DNA of 64,000 nucleotides, from contig JAQBGW010000134.1 in the NCBI GenBank assembly GCA_032128415.1, forward strand, positions 1 to 64,000, read 5' to 3'. This document shows, piece after piece, positions 53,231 to 63,125 of this stretch. Numbering within the stretch: position 1 is the stretch's first letter; each line of letters begins with the position of its first letter. The translations under genes were made by a program, and so were the position numbers. The notes under the pieces were generated by a model. That model did no database searches and was not told where the DNA came from. It saw only the letters and a program-made list of their open reading frames with translations. This DNA comes from Ga0077527 sp032128415. Lineage in GTDB: Bacteria; Pseudomonadota; Gammaproteobacteria; Burkholderiales; SG8-41.

Positions 53231-53689
53231 TCAGGCCGTATTACCAGGCAGATCACGCACGGCGCACATCAGGTCTGCTTCTGCAACCATTGCACCATCA
53301 ACATGCGCTTCAGCATGAAATTTCCAGATGCCACGCAAGTTTCTGAGTAACGTTACGCGCAGCCGAAGCGCATCACCAGCCGTTACCGGACGCTTGAAAC
53401 GTGCATTGTCTATGCCAACAAAATAATAGATCGACTGGTTGTCTGACTTTACGCCCATGGTGATGAAAGACAGAATAGCCGCAGCCTGCGCCATGGCTTC
53501 GACGATCAATACGCCGGGCATGACTGGGTGATGTGGAAAATGCCCTGCAAAAAAAGGCTCATTGATGGTCACATTTTTCAGCGCCTCAATATGCTTCCCC
53601 GACTCGCATTCCAGCACCCGGTCTATCAGCAGAAACGGGTAACGGTGCGGCAAATAGCGCAGCACCTCGTGTATATCCATGCTGCTCAT
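53231..53689 (-). CDS. fabZ: 3-hydroxyacyl-ACP dehydratase
   Basis: A 152-residue hot-dog-fold enzyme that dehydrates 3-hydroxyacyl-ACP in fatty acid elongation. It has LPHRYPFLLIDRV and the catalytic His in GHFPHHPVMPGVLIVEAMAQ. The ATG overlaps the lpxD stop by 4 bases. FabZ and LpxA/LpxD compete for 3-hydroxymyristoyl-ACP, which explains the conserved linkage. Confidence 0.97.
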   Translation of the reverse strand: MSSMDIHEVLRYLPHRYPFLLIDRVLECESGKHIEALKNVTINEPFFAGHFPHHPVMPGVLIVEAMAQAAAILSFITMGVKSDNQSIYYFVGIDNARFKRPVTAGDALRLRVTLLRNLRGIWKFHAEAHVDGAMVAEADLMCAVRDLPGNTA

Positions 53690-54732
53690 GATTCGCCTTT
53701 CTCGCGAGTTTTCAACGCCTGCTCAAGGTTACGAACCCTGACAACCAGATCCGCCAGATTACGCAGGCTGGCCGCATTTCGGCGCCAGTCGCGGTTAAGT
53801 TCAATCGGATACGCGCCGGTGTACGTGCCCGGTTCAGTTATGGATTTGGTCACCAGTGTATGCGCCGAAATTTCCACATTGTCTGTGATGCTCAGGTGGC
53901 CAGCAATGCCGGAAGCGCCACCGATACGGCAAGAACGTCCAATACGCGAACTGCCAGCAATACCCACGCACGCAGCAATGGCCGTACCGGCTCCGATACG
54001 CACGTTGTGGGCCACCTGAACGAGGTTGTCTATTTTTATGCCATCTTCGAGGATCGTATCGTCAATGGCGCCACGGTCGATGGTCGTGTTGGCACCGATT
54101 TCCACATCATCACCGATGAGTACCCGCCCAATCTGCGGCACCTTGAGCCATTTACCATCGTCCATTGCAATACCAAAACCATCGGCACCAATGACCGCGC
54201 CGGCATGCACAATCGCACGCTTGCCCAGGGTACATTCCCGGTAGATGGTGACATTCGGGTACAGCAAACTGTCTTCGCCCACCGTGGAATCAGTTCCAAT
54301 ATAACTTCCGGCGCCGATACTGCTTCCTGCGCCTATCACTGCTCCCGCCTCAATCACGGCCAGCGGTCCGACATACACGCGATCGGCAATTTTCGCGTCG
54401 TGATGAACAATTGCGCTTGTATGTATGCCGGCACCCGGCATGGCGACGGGATTAAAAAGGGCCGACACCCGGGCAAAATACGCGTAAGGATTGTCCGCTA
54501 CGATATGGGGGATGGCCAGCGAACCACGCTGACTCTCGCCGACTATGACTGCTCCAGCGCGGGTATCCTTCAATTTTCCGAGATAGCGTTCGTTCGCCAG
54601 AAAAGTGATGGTGTCCGGCTGCGCTCCCTCCAGTGTCGAAACTTGTCGCAGTTGCACCGAGGCGTCGCCTATCAGTTCGCCGCCAAGCCGTGCCACAATT
54701 TCTCCGAGGCGGAGGGTAGAAATCGCTCTCAT
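53686..54732 (-). CDS. lpxD: UDP-3-O-(3-hydroxymyristoyl)glucosamine N-acyltransferase
   Basis: A 348-residue trimeric acyltransferase, third step of lipid A synthesis. The N-terminal uridine-binding domain (about 1-100) is followed by hexapeptide repeats (about 105-290). The catalytic His is in DNLVQVAHNVRIG. A C-terminal helix follows (about 320-345). Confidence 0.97.
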   Translation of the reverse strand: MRAISTLRLGEIVARLGGELIGDASVQLRQVSTLEGAQPDTITFLANERYLGKLKDTRAGAVIVGESQRGSLAIPHIVADNPYAYFARVSALFNPVAMPGAGIHTSAIVHHDAKIADRVYVGPLAVIEAGAVIGAGSSIGAGSYIGTDSTVGEDSLLYPNVTIYRECTLGKRAIVHAGAVIGADGFGIAMDDGKWLKVPQIGRVLIGDDVEIGANTTIDRGAIDDTILEDGIKIDNLVQVAHNVRIGAGTAIAACVGIAGSSRIGRSCRIGGASGIAGHLSITDNVEISAHTLVTKSITEPGTYTGAYPIELNRDWRRNAASLRNLADLVVRVRNLEQALKTREKGES

Positions 54733-54794
54733 CTGGACTCAGGATCAGGTAATACAGTCAGGGGAAACGCGACCAAGTGTCGTATGCCGTGAGC

Positions 54795-55298
54795 TTATTT
54801 GGCTTCGGCAAGAGCTTTCAACACTTTGTCCGTGATGTCGATCTTCGGATTACGATACACCGCTTCCTGAAAAATGATGTCGTAATTTTCCTCCTCCGCA
54901 ATCTGTTTGATCACCCGGTTTGCCCGCTCAAACAGTGAACCCAGTTCCTGATTGCGACGCAAGTTCAGATCTTCACGGTACTCGCGCTGCAAGCGCTGAA
55001 AATCAAGAGTCAAACGGCCCAATTCCTGCTCTTTGGAACGGCGGTCGGATTCGCTCATGGCCAGCGCATCTTTTTCAAGCTGACCTTGCAGCGATTTGAT
55101 CTGCGCTTCGCGCCGTTGCAGTTCCTGTGCCCGCGGCGCGAATTCCTTTTCCAATTGTTTGCTGGCCTGCTCGGCGGGCGCACTTTCCCGAGTAATGCGT
55201 TCCTGGTCTATAAAACCGACTTTCAAATCGGCCGCCGCGCCAATGGTCGATGCACTCGCCAGCAACAACGCTGTCAGCCCCGCAAAAATATGTTTCAC
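54795..55298 (-). CDS. skp: Periplasmic chaperone Skp/OmpH
   Basis: A 167-residue trimeric chaperone that carries outer-membrane proteins to BamA. It has a signal peptide with an LTALLLASASTIGAAA core, then LKVGFIDQERITRES and a long coiled-coil arm (about 40-115; QRREAQIKSLQGQLEKDA). The start is a GTG at 55298 with GAAGGAG close before it; an upstream ATG frame to 55340 has no signal-peptide logic. It lies 25 bases after bamA. Confidence 0.93.
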   Translation of the reverse strand: MKHIFAGLTALLLASASTIGAAADLKVGFIDQERITRESAPAEQASKQLEKEFAPRAQELQRREAQIKSLQGQLEKDALAMSESDRRSKEQELGRLTLDFQRLQREYREDLNLRRNQELGSLFERANRVIKQIAEEENYDIIFQEAVYRNPKIDITDKVLKALAEAK

Positions 55299-55323
55299 GC
55301 ACTCTCCTTCAATTCTTCCACTG

Positions 55324-57594
55324 TCAAAATACACCACCAAACGTGAACTGAACTAACTGCGTACGATCGCCGACTCCAGCGTTCAGCGCCTTGGCGACAC
55401 TAAGCTTCAGTGGTCCCAGCGGTGAGGACCAGAACACCGCCAATCCGGACGAATAGCGAAAAGCGTTTCCATCATACCGGTTATCGCTAACCATGCCGGC
55501 GTCAGCAAAGGCGCTTAGCCGTACCGACCGGTCATTCTGCAAGCCGGGAAACGGGAACAGAAACTCCGCATTCCCCACCATCCGGTGACTACCGCCGCGC
55601 GGATCACCGTTCTGATCCTTGGGCCCGATGCTGGACGACCGGTAACCACGGACAGAGTTTACACCGCCGGCAAAAAAGTTCTTGAAAAACGGCAACGGCT
55701 TGCCGCCGGATCCTGCGCCATAACCGATCTCACCGTTCAGCATCAAGGTGTAATGCCGGGTCAGCGGAAAATACTGCTGGTACTGATAGGTGGCCTTATG
55801 GTATTGCAGCGATCCCCCAGGCAACCCCACTTCCCCCCCTGCGCGCTGCAATGTACCCTTGGTGGGATAAATCAGGCTGTCGCGGCCATCCCTGACCCAG
55901 CCGACTGAGCCCAGCACGGCATCCGTGTCCTGGCCAAACGTAGCCACATAATCAAGGTAAAACAACGGGCTGTCGATAAAAGTCGTGATCGAAGTGCTTT
56001 CATAACCCAGCCCATAGGTAATGGTATCCAGCTCGGTTACGGGCACACCGAAGCGCACTCCGCCACCCACAGACTTGGTTTGATACCGCCCCAGCCCGCC
56101 CTGCGCCGCATCAACATCACGGGTATAGATGTCGAATCCCTGGCTGATGCCGTCTATCGTGAAATAAGGATCGGTATAGGAAAGCGAATAGACGGTGTTA
56201 ACCTTGCTGCTGTTCACCTGGATCCCCACGTGTTTGCCGGATCCAAAAATGTTTTGCTGTGACACCGAACCCGACAGCACTACCCCTTCGCTGCTGCCGA
56301 ATCCGGCACCAAACAGGATGTTGCCGGTCGGCTTCTCGGTCACCGTAAAATTCACATCGACCTGATCAGTACTCCCCGTCACCGAAGGTGTTTCCACTGT
56401 AACTTCCGTGAAATGTCCCAACCTATCGATTCGGCTGCGGGATAGATTGATCTTGTCGCCTGAATACCAGCCACCTTCCAACTGGCGCATTTCCCGGCGA
56501 ATGACTTCATCTCGTGTACGGTTATTGCCAGCGACATTAATCCTGCGCACATAAACCCGACGACCGGGATCAATAAAAAAAGTAAACGCCGCCTGGTTCT
56601 TGGCTTTGTCGAGATCAGGCACTGCATTGACGTTTGCAAATGCATATCCGTCGTTACTTAAGCGGTCGCTGATATTTTTGGTCGATTCGGAAATCCGGAT
56701 TCGCGAATACACTTCGCCATTTTTCACCGTAATCAGCTTGAGAATTTCCGCCTCGGGTATCAACATGTCACCAGCGACCTTGATGCTGGAAACGGTGAAT
56801 TTTGGTCCTTCGGCAATACTGACACTGATATAAATATCCTTCTTGTCAGGCGAAATAGTCACCTGCGTAGAATCGATGTTGAATAGCAGATACCCCCGAT
56901 CCAGGTAAAAGGATCGCAGCACCTCGAGATCAGCCCCCAGTTTCTGACGGGAATACTGATCGTGCTTGCTCCACCAGGTCATCCACCCCGGTGTGCGCGA
57001 CACGAACAGGTCGATCAGATCCTGCTCCTCGAAAGACTTCGCCCCGATGATGCTGATCTCGCGGATTTTCGCGACATCCCCCTCATCAACCGTAAAATTG
57101 ACGGCGACGCGATTCCGTTCCAGCGGCGTTATGGTGGTAGTAACCACCACAGCGTAGCGACCGAGACTGAGATACTGACGTTTGAGCTCCTGCTCTGCCC
57201 GATCCAGTTGCGAACGATCAAAAATGCGCCCTTCACTCAGTCCAATCTGGCGCAGACTCTTAAGAAGTTGATCCTTGTCGAATTCCTTGATTCCAGTGAA
57301 CTCCACCTGCGCGATAGATGAACGCTCCTGCACGGCAATGACCAGCACATTGCCGTCGGCCTCGATAGAAACATCCTTGTAAAACCCGGTTCCGAACAGC
57401 GCACGGATCGCCTGTGCGGCCTTCTCGTCACTCATGGTGTCGCCCACTTTGACGGGAAGATAACTGAACACAGTGCCGGCTTCGGTTCGCTGAATGCCTT
57501 CGACCCGGATATCCTTTATGACAAACGGTTCAATTGCAAAAACAGGAGCAGCAGCAGCCAAAATTGCCGCGCAGAACCAACGATGAAATACCAT
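55324..57594 (-). CDS. bamA: Outer membrane assembly factor BamA
   Basis: A 756-residue Omp85 protein that inserts beta-barrels into the outer membrane. A signal peptide (CAAILAAAAPVFA core) is followed by five POTRA domains (about 22-420; first FVIKDIRVEGIQRTEAGTVF) and a 16-strand barrel. The loop-6 VRGYR motif is in GGVNSVRGYRSSS, and the last residue is Phe in QFTFGGVF. It lies 2 bases after rseP and before skp. Confidence 0.97.
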   Translation of the reverse strand: MVFHRWFCAAILAAAAPVFAIEPFVIKDIRVEGIQRTEAGTVFSYLPVKVGDTMSDEKAAQAIRALFGTGFYKDVSIEADGNVLVIAVQERSSIAQVEFTGIKEFDKDQLLKSLRQIGLSEGRIFDRSQLDRAEQELKRQYLSLGRYAVVVTTTITPLERNRVAVNFTVDEGDVAKIREISIIGAKSFEEQDLIDLFVSRTPGWMTWWSKHDQYSRQKLGADLEVLRSFYLDRGYLLFNIDSTQVTISPDKKDIYISVSIAEGPKFTVSSIKVAGDMLIPEAEILKLITVKNGEVYSRIRISESTKNISDRLSNDGYAFANVNAVPDLDKAKNQAAFTFFIDPGRRVYVRRINVAGNNRTRDEVIRREMRQLEGGWYSGDKINLSRSRIDRLGHFTEVTVETPSVTGSTDQVDVNFTVTEKPTGNILFGAGFGSSEGVVLSGSVSQQNIFGSGKHVGIQVNSSKVNTVYSLSYTDPYFTIDGISQGFDIYTRDVDAAQGGLGRYQTKSVGGGVRFGVPVTELDTITYGLGYESTSITTFIDSPLFYLDYVATFGQDTDAVLGSVGWVRDGRDSLIYPTKGTLQRAGGEVGLPGGSLQYHKATYQYQQYFPLTRHYTLMLNGEIGYGAGSGGKPLPFFKNFFAGGVNSVRGYRSSSIGPKDQNGDPRGGSHRMVGNAEFLFPFPGLQNDRSVRLSAFADAGMVSDNRYDGNAFRYSSGLAVFWSSPLGPLKLSVAKALNAGVGDRTQLVQFTFGGVF

Positions 57595-57596
57595 AT

Positions 57597-58964
57597 TCAG
57601 CTGCCGATCAGGCGATTGATATCGTTATACAAAGCGCAAGCCATCAGCAAAAACAGTGCGGTCAAACCAATTTTCTGTCCAACTTCCATGACCCGCTCGG
57701 ATACCGGTTTTCCGGTCAAAATTTCCACCGAATAATACATCAAGTGTCCACCATCCAATAATGGAACCGGTAACAAATTCAGCACGCCCAGACTGATGCT
57801 GATCAACGCGAGAAACAACAGGTACGATATCCATCCGTTTTGCGCCGACTGCCCGGCATAATCGGCAATGGTGATGGGGCCGCTCAGATTACGCAGGGAA
57901 ATATCCCCTGTGACCATTTTCCCCAGCATGCGCAAACTGAATATCGCCGTTTCCCAGGTTTTGGCAACAGCTTTTGCCACGCTTTCCAGCGGCCCGTAAT
58001 TGACCACGACCAGCATGCGCTTCATGGCTTCCGGATCGAGGAACGGCGCAGCTCCGATACGACCGATTTCAGATCCGCCATCGGCAACCGCGTCAGGCGT
58101 CACTTGCAATGCCGGTATGTCTACACCACCCCGTCGCACTTTAATTTGTAAATTCTGACGTGGTGCAGCACGAATTTTCGTGACTAACGCCTCCCAAGTC
58201 TCGATACGAGCGTCGTTGACGGTCAGCACCAGATCGCCCGTGCGCAATCCGTCTCGCGTAGCAGCGCCGCTTGCCCCCAGTTGCCCAATCACCGGCGGCA
58301 ACTGCAGACGCACGCGCGTCAGCCCCAGCGTAGCCAGCACATCGCCTTCCAGATTGCGCGAATCAAATCCGTCAAATCGCAGCTCCCTGCGCACCGCTAC
58401 TCCACTTTCAGTCTTGGTCTCCAGAATGACCGGTGCGCCCTCGACGGCACGTTGCAGCACAATCCAGCGAAAATCCTGCCAGGCACGCACCGCAGCACCA
58501 TCCACGGCGGTCACCGTATCGCCAGCCATTACCCCTGCTCGCGCCGCAGCGCTGCCTGCCGGTGGTTCTGCCAGTACCGGAATCAGTCCTGGCACACCAT
58601 GCACAAACAGCACCCAGTACAACACTATCGCACCAATAAAATTGGCCACTGGCCCGGCCAGCACGATTGCAAATCGTTGCCACACCGATTTGCGATTGAA
58701 CGCACGATGCAGTTCATGCGGCGCCACGTCGCCTTCGCGTTCATCCAGCATTTTCACGTAGCCGCCCAGCGGCACAGCCGCAATCACCCATTCCGTGTGA
58801 TCGGCTCCCAGCGTCTTCGACCAGAGCGGTCTGCCGAGCCCTACTGAAAATCTCAACACCTTGACGCCACAGCGTCGCGCCACCCAGTAGTGACCGTATT
58901 CATGAACGATAATCAGGACACTGAGCGCCACAATAAACGCCGCGATAGTCAGTAACATGCTCAT
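57597..58964 (-). CDS. rseP: Site-2 protease RseP
   Basis: A 455-residue inner-membrane zinc metalloprotease that cleaves anti-sigma-E inside the membrane. The zinc site is HEYGH in VLIIVHEYGHYWVARR, and the third ligand is in NLLPVPLLDGGHLMYY. Two PDZ domains lie between (about 125-205 and 210-290). An AGGAG inside the dxr 3' end supports the ATG at 58964; ATG at 58958 is also possible. It completes the sigma-E pathway encoded at 29-32 kb. Confidence 0.96.
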   Translation of the reverse strand: MSMLLTIAAFIVALSVLIIVHEYGHYWVARRCGVKVLRFSVGLGRPLWSKTLGADHTEWVIAAVPLGGYVKMLDEREGDVAPHELHRAFNRKSVWQRFAIVLAGPVANFIGAIVLYWVLFVHGVPGLIPVLAEPPAGSAAARAGVMAGDTVTAVDGAAVRAWQDFRWIVLQRAVEGAPVILETKTESGVAVRRELRFDGFDSRNLEGDVLATLGLTRVRLQLPPVIGQLGASGAATRDGLRTGDLVLTVNDARIETWEALVTKIRAAPRQNLQIKVRRGGVDIPALQVTPDAVADGGSEIGRIGAAPFLDPEAMKRMLVVVNYGPLESVAKAVAKTWETAIFSLRMLGKMVTGDISLRNLSGPITIADYAGQSAQNGWISYLLFLALISISLGVLNLLPVPLLDGGHLMYYSVEILTGKPVSERVMEVGQKIGLTALFLLMACALYNDINRLIGS

Positions 58965-58970
58965 AGCCAA

Positions 58971-60176
58971 TCAGCTCCTGCTTGCCATACGCTGCCGCCC
59001 ACCGCGCCCGCAAATTGCCAATGCGTTAACGCGCGCCAGCGCATCCACCATCTGCACATCATCAATCGACGCTATCGGTCGCGCAGCCGTGCTCCCGACT
59101 ACGCCCTCAATCACCTCTGGTATATCGGTAAAACCGATCCGACGATCCAGAAATTCTGCTACTGCCACTTCGTTGGCTGCATTCAATGCAATCACGGCAG
59201 CACCCCCTGCTCGCAACGCCTCGTAGGCAAGACGCAGGCAGGGAAAGCGCACGGGATCAGGCGCTTCGAAGTGCAGACTGCCGACGCGCGCAAGATCAAG
59301 AAAATTCACACCTGAGGGTATGCGATCCGGATACCCCAGCGCGTGCGCAATGGGAGTACGCATGTCAGGATTGCCCAACTGCGCGATCACCGAACCGTCA
59401 CAATATTCAACCAGCGAATGCACCACGCTTTCAGGATGCACAACCACTTCGATAATCGAGGGATCAGCCGCAAACAGCCAGTGCGCCTCAATCACCTCCA
59501 GCCCCTTGTTCATCATGGTCGCGGAATCCACTGAAATCTTCCGTCCCATATCCCAGTTGGGATGAGCGACGGCTTCCTCCGGCGTCACCCGCGCCAGCCG
59601 TTCCGGCGTAGCGGTGCGAAACGGCCCGCCGGATGCAGTCAACAGGATGCGACGCACGCCGCAACGCTCAAGTGTTGCACCGCCACGATGCGGCGGCAGC
59701 GCCTGGAACACCGCATTGTGCTCGCTGTCGATCGGCAGGAGTTCCGCGCCGTTATCACGCACTGCGGCCATGAACAGATTGCCGGCAGTCACCAGAGACT
59801 CCTTGTTGGCAAGCAGTATCCGCTTGCCGGCACGTGCTGCGGCAAGCGTTGGCCGCAACCCGGCGATGCCGACAATGGCAGCAACTACCGTGTTTACTTC
59901 GGGCAGGGCAGCAGCATGTTCCAATGCTGCAGGGCCGCTCATGACCTCGGTCGCGACACCTGCCACTTGCAGGCGTTTGCGCAATTGCTCAGCAGCAGCC
60001 GAGTCGAGCATCACTGCCAGGATCGGCTGGAAACGACGACACTGCTCGAACAGCACATCCACTTGCGAGCGCGCCGCGAGCGCCACAATCGAGAAACGAT
60101 CTGGATTGCGCGCAACTACATCCAGCGTACTCGCGCCTATGCTGCCGGTCGATCCGAGTATGGTCAGCTTCTGCAT
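58971..60176 (-). CDS. dxr: 1-deoxy-D-xylulose 5-phosphate reductoisomerase
   Basis: A 401-residue enzyme making MEP, the committed step of the non-mevalonate isoprenoid pathway. The NADPH loop is LTILGSTGSIGASTLDVV. Substrate and metal residues are in PIDSEHNAVFQAL and TASGGPFR, and in HPNWDMGRKISVDSATMMNKGLEVIEA. The start is MQKLTILG at 60176, one base after the cdsA stop; a longer frame runs into cdsA. Confidence 0.97.
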   Translation of the reverse strand: MQKLTILGSTGSIGASTLDVVARNPDRFSIVALAARSQVDVLFEQCRRFQPILAVMLDSAAAEQLRKRLQVAGVATEVMSGPAALEHAAALPEVNTVVAAIVGIAGLRPTLAAARAGKRILLANKESLVTAGNLFMAAVRDNGAELLPIDSEHNAVFQALPPHRGGATLERCGVRRILLTASGGPFRTATPERLARVTPEEAVAHPNWDMGRKISVDSATMMNKGLEVIEAHWLFAADPSIIEVVVHPESVVHSLVEYCDGSVIAQLGNPDMRTPIAHALGYPDRIPSGVNFLDLARVGSLHFEAPDPVRFPCLRLAYEALRAGGAAVIALNAANEVAVAEFLDRRIGFTDIPEVIEGVVGSTAARPIASIDDVQMVDALARVNALAICGRGGRQRMASRS

Positions 60177-60177
60177 G

Positions 60178-60999
60178 TTACTGCGCGCCACGCAGGGTCC
60201 ACGAAACCGCCAGGGCGGCCAGCGGCAATGTCGAAGTGAGCGCATCAATACGATCCAACACGCCGCCATGCCCCGGCAACAGCTGGCCACTGTCTTTGAC
60301 GCCGGCCTGGCGCTTGATCCAGGACTCAAAAAGATCGCCGATGATGCTCAACGGCAACAGTATTGCCACCAGCGCCGCGGCTGCAAAGCTGGTGACGGAA
60401 ATCATGTCGCGTAATCCGAAATTCCACACCAATCCATAATACACCGCGACTGCAACCACGGCTCCGGCCACACCCTCCCAGGTCTTGCCGGGACTGATCG
60501 ACGGCGCGAGCTTGTGGCGGCCCCATGCATGCCCGGCGAAGTAAGCGGCAATATCGGCCACCCAGACGATGCCCAGAATGGCAAGCAACAACAAGGGAAT
60601 CGCCTGCAGACTGACCAGTGCCAGCCAAGTCGGTACCAGCAGGATCCAACCGGTCAGCGCCAACACCCACGGATTGCGCACGCGCCAGGGTATTGTTAAC
60701 CAAAGCGGAACGCACCCGCACCAGAATGCTGCGGAAATTGCGTAGATCACCCATTCCGTTACCGCTGCTGCGGACCCGTGCTGCGGAATGAACAAAATGC
60801 CCAGCGCGCTCAGCACCAAGCCTGTGCAAAAACTTATGTTGCTGGCACGACCAAAACCCGCCAACGTGCCCCATTCCCAGGCGCCGGCCAGCATCAGGGG
60901 CAGCAACGCAAACGCCCAATCGCGCGACGATAAAAAAAACAGCCCGCCGATAAACAATGGGAGCAAGACCGCTGCAGTAGCAACACGGATCAGGAGCAT
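60178..60999 (-). CDS. cdsA: Phosphatidate cytidylyltransferase
   Basis: A 273-residue multi-pass enzyme making CDP-diacylglycerol, the substrate of PgsA at 17.5 kb. About eight membrane helices are predicted. The signature is KRQAGVKDSGQLLPGHGGVLDRIDAL near the C-terminus, with the metal-binding Asp residues. It sits between uppS and dxr. Confidence 0.96.
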   Translation of the reverse strand: MLLIRVATAAVLLPLFIGGLFFLSSRDWAFALLPLMLAGAWEWGTLAGFGRASNISFCTGLVLSALGILFIPQHGSAAAVTEWVIYAISAAFWCGCVPLWLTIPWRVRNPWVLALTGWILLVPTWLALVSLQAIPLLLLAILGIVWVADIAAYFAGHAWGRHKLAPSISPGKTWEGVAGAVVAVAVYYGLVWNFGLRDMISVTSFAAAALVAILLPLSIIGDLFESWIKRQAGVKDSGQLLPGHGGVLDRIDALTSTLPLAALAVSWTLRGAQ

Positions 61000-61022
61000 G
61001 AGGATTTTGACCGATGAACCGC

Positions 61023-61796
61023 TCAGGCGCTCGCCACGCGACTACCAGCACCTGCCCCTGCGCTCACCTGCTCGCTGGTACGGCCAAAACGGCGCTCGCG
61101 TTGCTGATAGGACGCAATGGCCTGATCCAGGGCGTGTGCGTCGAAATCCGGCCACAGCGTATCAGTGAAATAAAGTTCGGTATAGGCAAGCTGCCATAGC
61201 AGAAAATTGCTGATGCGCTGCTCACCGCCAGTGCGTATGAATAAATCCGGTTCCGGCAAGTCGCCCAGCGCCAGATAGGGCAACAACTGCGACTCGGTCC
61301 ATGCCGTCTCTGCCGAGACATTGTCAGCACGCATCCGGTTAACGGCCTGCATAATGTCCCAACGCCCGCCATAATTTGCGGCCACGGTCAGCGTCAATCC
61401 GGTATTTCCTGCCGTCAGGTGTTGCGCATCGGCAATCAGATCAATGAGCACACGGTCAAATCGTGACAAGTCGCCAACGACCCGGAATCGCACTCCATTC
61501 CGATGTAAACGCTCCACTTCCTGCTGCAACGCATTGACGAACAACTGCATCAGCAACGATACCTCTTCCGCCGGTCGCCGCCAGTTTTCACTGCTAAAAG
61601 CAAACAGAGTCAACGCACTGACTCCCCTCTCCGTGCAAGCACGCACCACGTCGCGCACTGCTTCGACACCTTTGTGGTGGCCTGCGACTCGCGGCAGAAA
61701 ACGCTGCTTCGCCCAGCGACCATTGCCATCCATGATGACAGCGATATGCTGCGGAATGCCGCTGACTTTGGGAATACCCTGCGTTGAACTGGCCAC
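61023..61796 (-). CDS. uppS: Undecaprenyl diphosphate synthase
   Basis: A 257-residue cis-prenyltransferase making the lipid carrier for peptidoglycan and O-antigen. The IPP/FPP site is IAVIMDGNGRWAKQR with the catalytic Asp. The TLFAFSSENWRRP and DLFIRTGGEQRISNFLLWQ boxes are present. Ends with a basic Ala/Gly tail. Confidence 0.97.
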   Translation of the reverse strand: MASSTQGIPKVSGIPQHIAVIMDGNGRWAKQRFLPRVAGHHKGVEAVRDVVRACTERGVSALTLFAFSSENWRRPAEEVSLLMQLFVNALQQEVERLHRNGVRFRVVGDLSRFDRVLIDLIADAQHLTAGNTGLTLTVAANYGGRWDIMQAVNRMRADNVSAETAWTESQLLPYLALGDLPEPDLFIRTGGEQRISNFLLWQLAYTELYFTDTLWPDFDAHALDQAIASYQQRERRFGRTSEQVSAGAGAGSRVASA

Positions 61797-61805
61797 GGCC
61801 TGAGA

Positions 61806-62363
61806 TCAGACTGCCATCAACTCGGCTTCTTTGACTTGCAAAGCCTTGTCAATTTCGGCGATTGAGCGATCCGTCAGCTTCTGCACTTCGTCCTGTGCCC
61901 GGCGCTCATCGTCCTCGGCCACCTTCTTCTGTTTCAGCAGATCCTTCAATTGGGTATTGGCATCGCGCCGCACATTACGGATCGCAACACGCGCATTCTC
62001 GCCCTCGTGGCGCACTACTTTGATCAAATCCTTGCGGCGCTCCTCGGTCAAAGCGGGCATTGGCACTCGAACGATTTCGCCCTGAGTGGCCGGATTGAGA
62101 CCGAGATCAGAATCACGGATCGCCTTCTCGATGGCCGATACCAGTTTCTTTTCCCATGGACTGACGCCAATCGTCCGCCCATCGAGCAAGGTGACATTGG
62201 CGACCTGCGGCAACGGCGTCGGCGTGCCGTAGTAATCCACCATGACATGATCCAGCAGGCCCGTGTGAGCACGCCCGGTGCGTATCTTGCCGAGATCGGC
62301 TTTGAGAGCCTCCACGGACTTTTTCATCTTCTGCTCGGTATTGATCTTGATATCAGCAATCAT
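61806..62363 (-). CDS. frr: Ribosome recycling factor
   Basis: A 185-residue tRNA-mimic that, with EF-G, splits the post-termination ribosome. Motifs are KADLGKIRTGRAHTGLLDHV, YYGTPTPLPQVANV and a conserved C-terminal three-helix bundle. It is 12 bases downstream of pyrH, in the tsf-pyrH-frr translation block. Confidence 0.98.
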   Translation of the reverse strand: MIADIKINTEQKMKKSVEALKADLGKIRTGRAHTGLLDHVMVDYYGTPTPLPQVANVTLLDGRTIGVSPWEKKLVSAIEKAIRDSDLGLNPATQGEIVRVPMPALTEERRKDLIKVVRHEGENARVAIRNVRRDANTQLKDLLKQKKVAEDDERRAQDEVQKLTDRSIAEIDKALQVKEAELMAV

Positions 62364-62375
62364 GGTCGCCTCTGT

Positions 62376-63095
62376 TCAAACATGCACCATAGTACCTTCG
62401 TCTTCTCCCATGACCACGCGCTTCAGCGCCTGCGGCTTGAATATGCTGAACACGTTGATCGGCAATTTCTGATCGCGGCACATGGTCAGCGCCGTGGCGT
62501 CCATCACCTTGAGGTTTTTGACGATGGCCTCATCGAACGTTAATTTCTGATAACGCATTGCGTCGGGATGCGTCTTCGGATCATCAGTATAGACGCCGTC
62601 CACTTTAGTGGCTTTCAGCATCAAATCGACACTCATCTCCGTTCCGCGCAACGCTGCAGCGGTATCGGTGGTGAAAAACGGATTGCCCGTACCCGCCGCA
62701 AAAATGACAACCTTGCCCTCTTCCAGATAGCGCATGGCCTTGCCGCGGATGTATGGCTCCACGACCTGTTCAATATTCAGCGCCGATTGCACTCGGCTCA
62801 CCAGGCCCTGCTGACGCATGGCATCCTGCAACGCCAGCGCATTCATCACGGTAGCAAGCATCCCCATGTAATCCGCCGTAACACGGTCCATGTGCGCTGC
62901 CCCTGGAGCGACGCCACGGAAAATGTTACCGCCGCCGATCACTATCGCCACTTCCACGCCGAGACGCTGCACTTCGGCCACCTCGGTCACGATGCGCCCG
63001 ATCACCTCGCGGTTAATGCCATATGCATCGTCGCCCATCAACGCTTCGCCGCTGAGCTTGATCAATATGCGTTTATAGGCGGGGGCTTGAGGCAT
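62376..63095 (-). CDS. pyrH: Uridylate kinase
   Basis: A 239-residue bacterial UMP kinase that feeds UDP and UTP pools used by PyrG. It has RILIKLSGEALMG, VIGGGNIFRG, ADYMGMLATVMNAL and GTGNPFFTTDTAAALR. It is typical in length, and the gene follows tsf by 30 bases. Confidence 0.98.
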   Translation of the reverse strand: MPQAPAYKRILIKLSGEALMGDDAYGINREVIGRIVTEVAEVQRLGVEVAIVIGGGNIFRGVAPGAAHMDRVTADYMGMLATVMNALALQDAMRQQGLVSRVQSALNIEQVVEPYIRGKAMRYLEEGKVVIFAAGTGNPFFTTDTAAALRGTEMSVDLMLKATKVDGVYTDDPKTHPDAMRYQKLTFDEAIVKNLKVMDATALTMCRDQKLPINVFSIFKPQALKRVVMGEDEGTMVHV

Positions 63096-63125
63096 ATCAT
63101 GTAACCTATTGATTATATTGTGTTT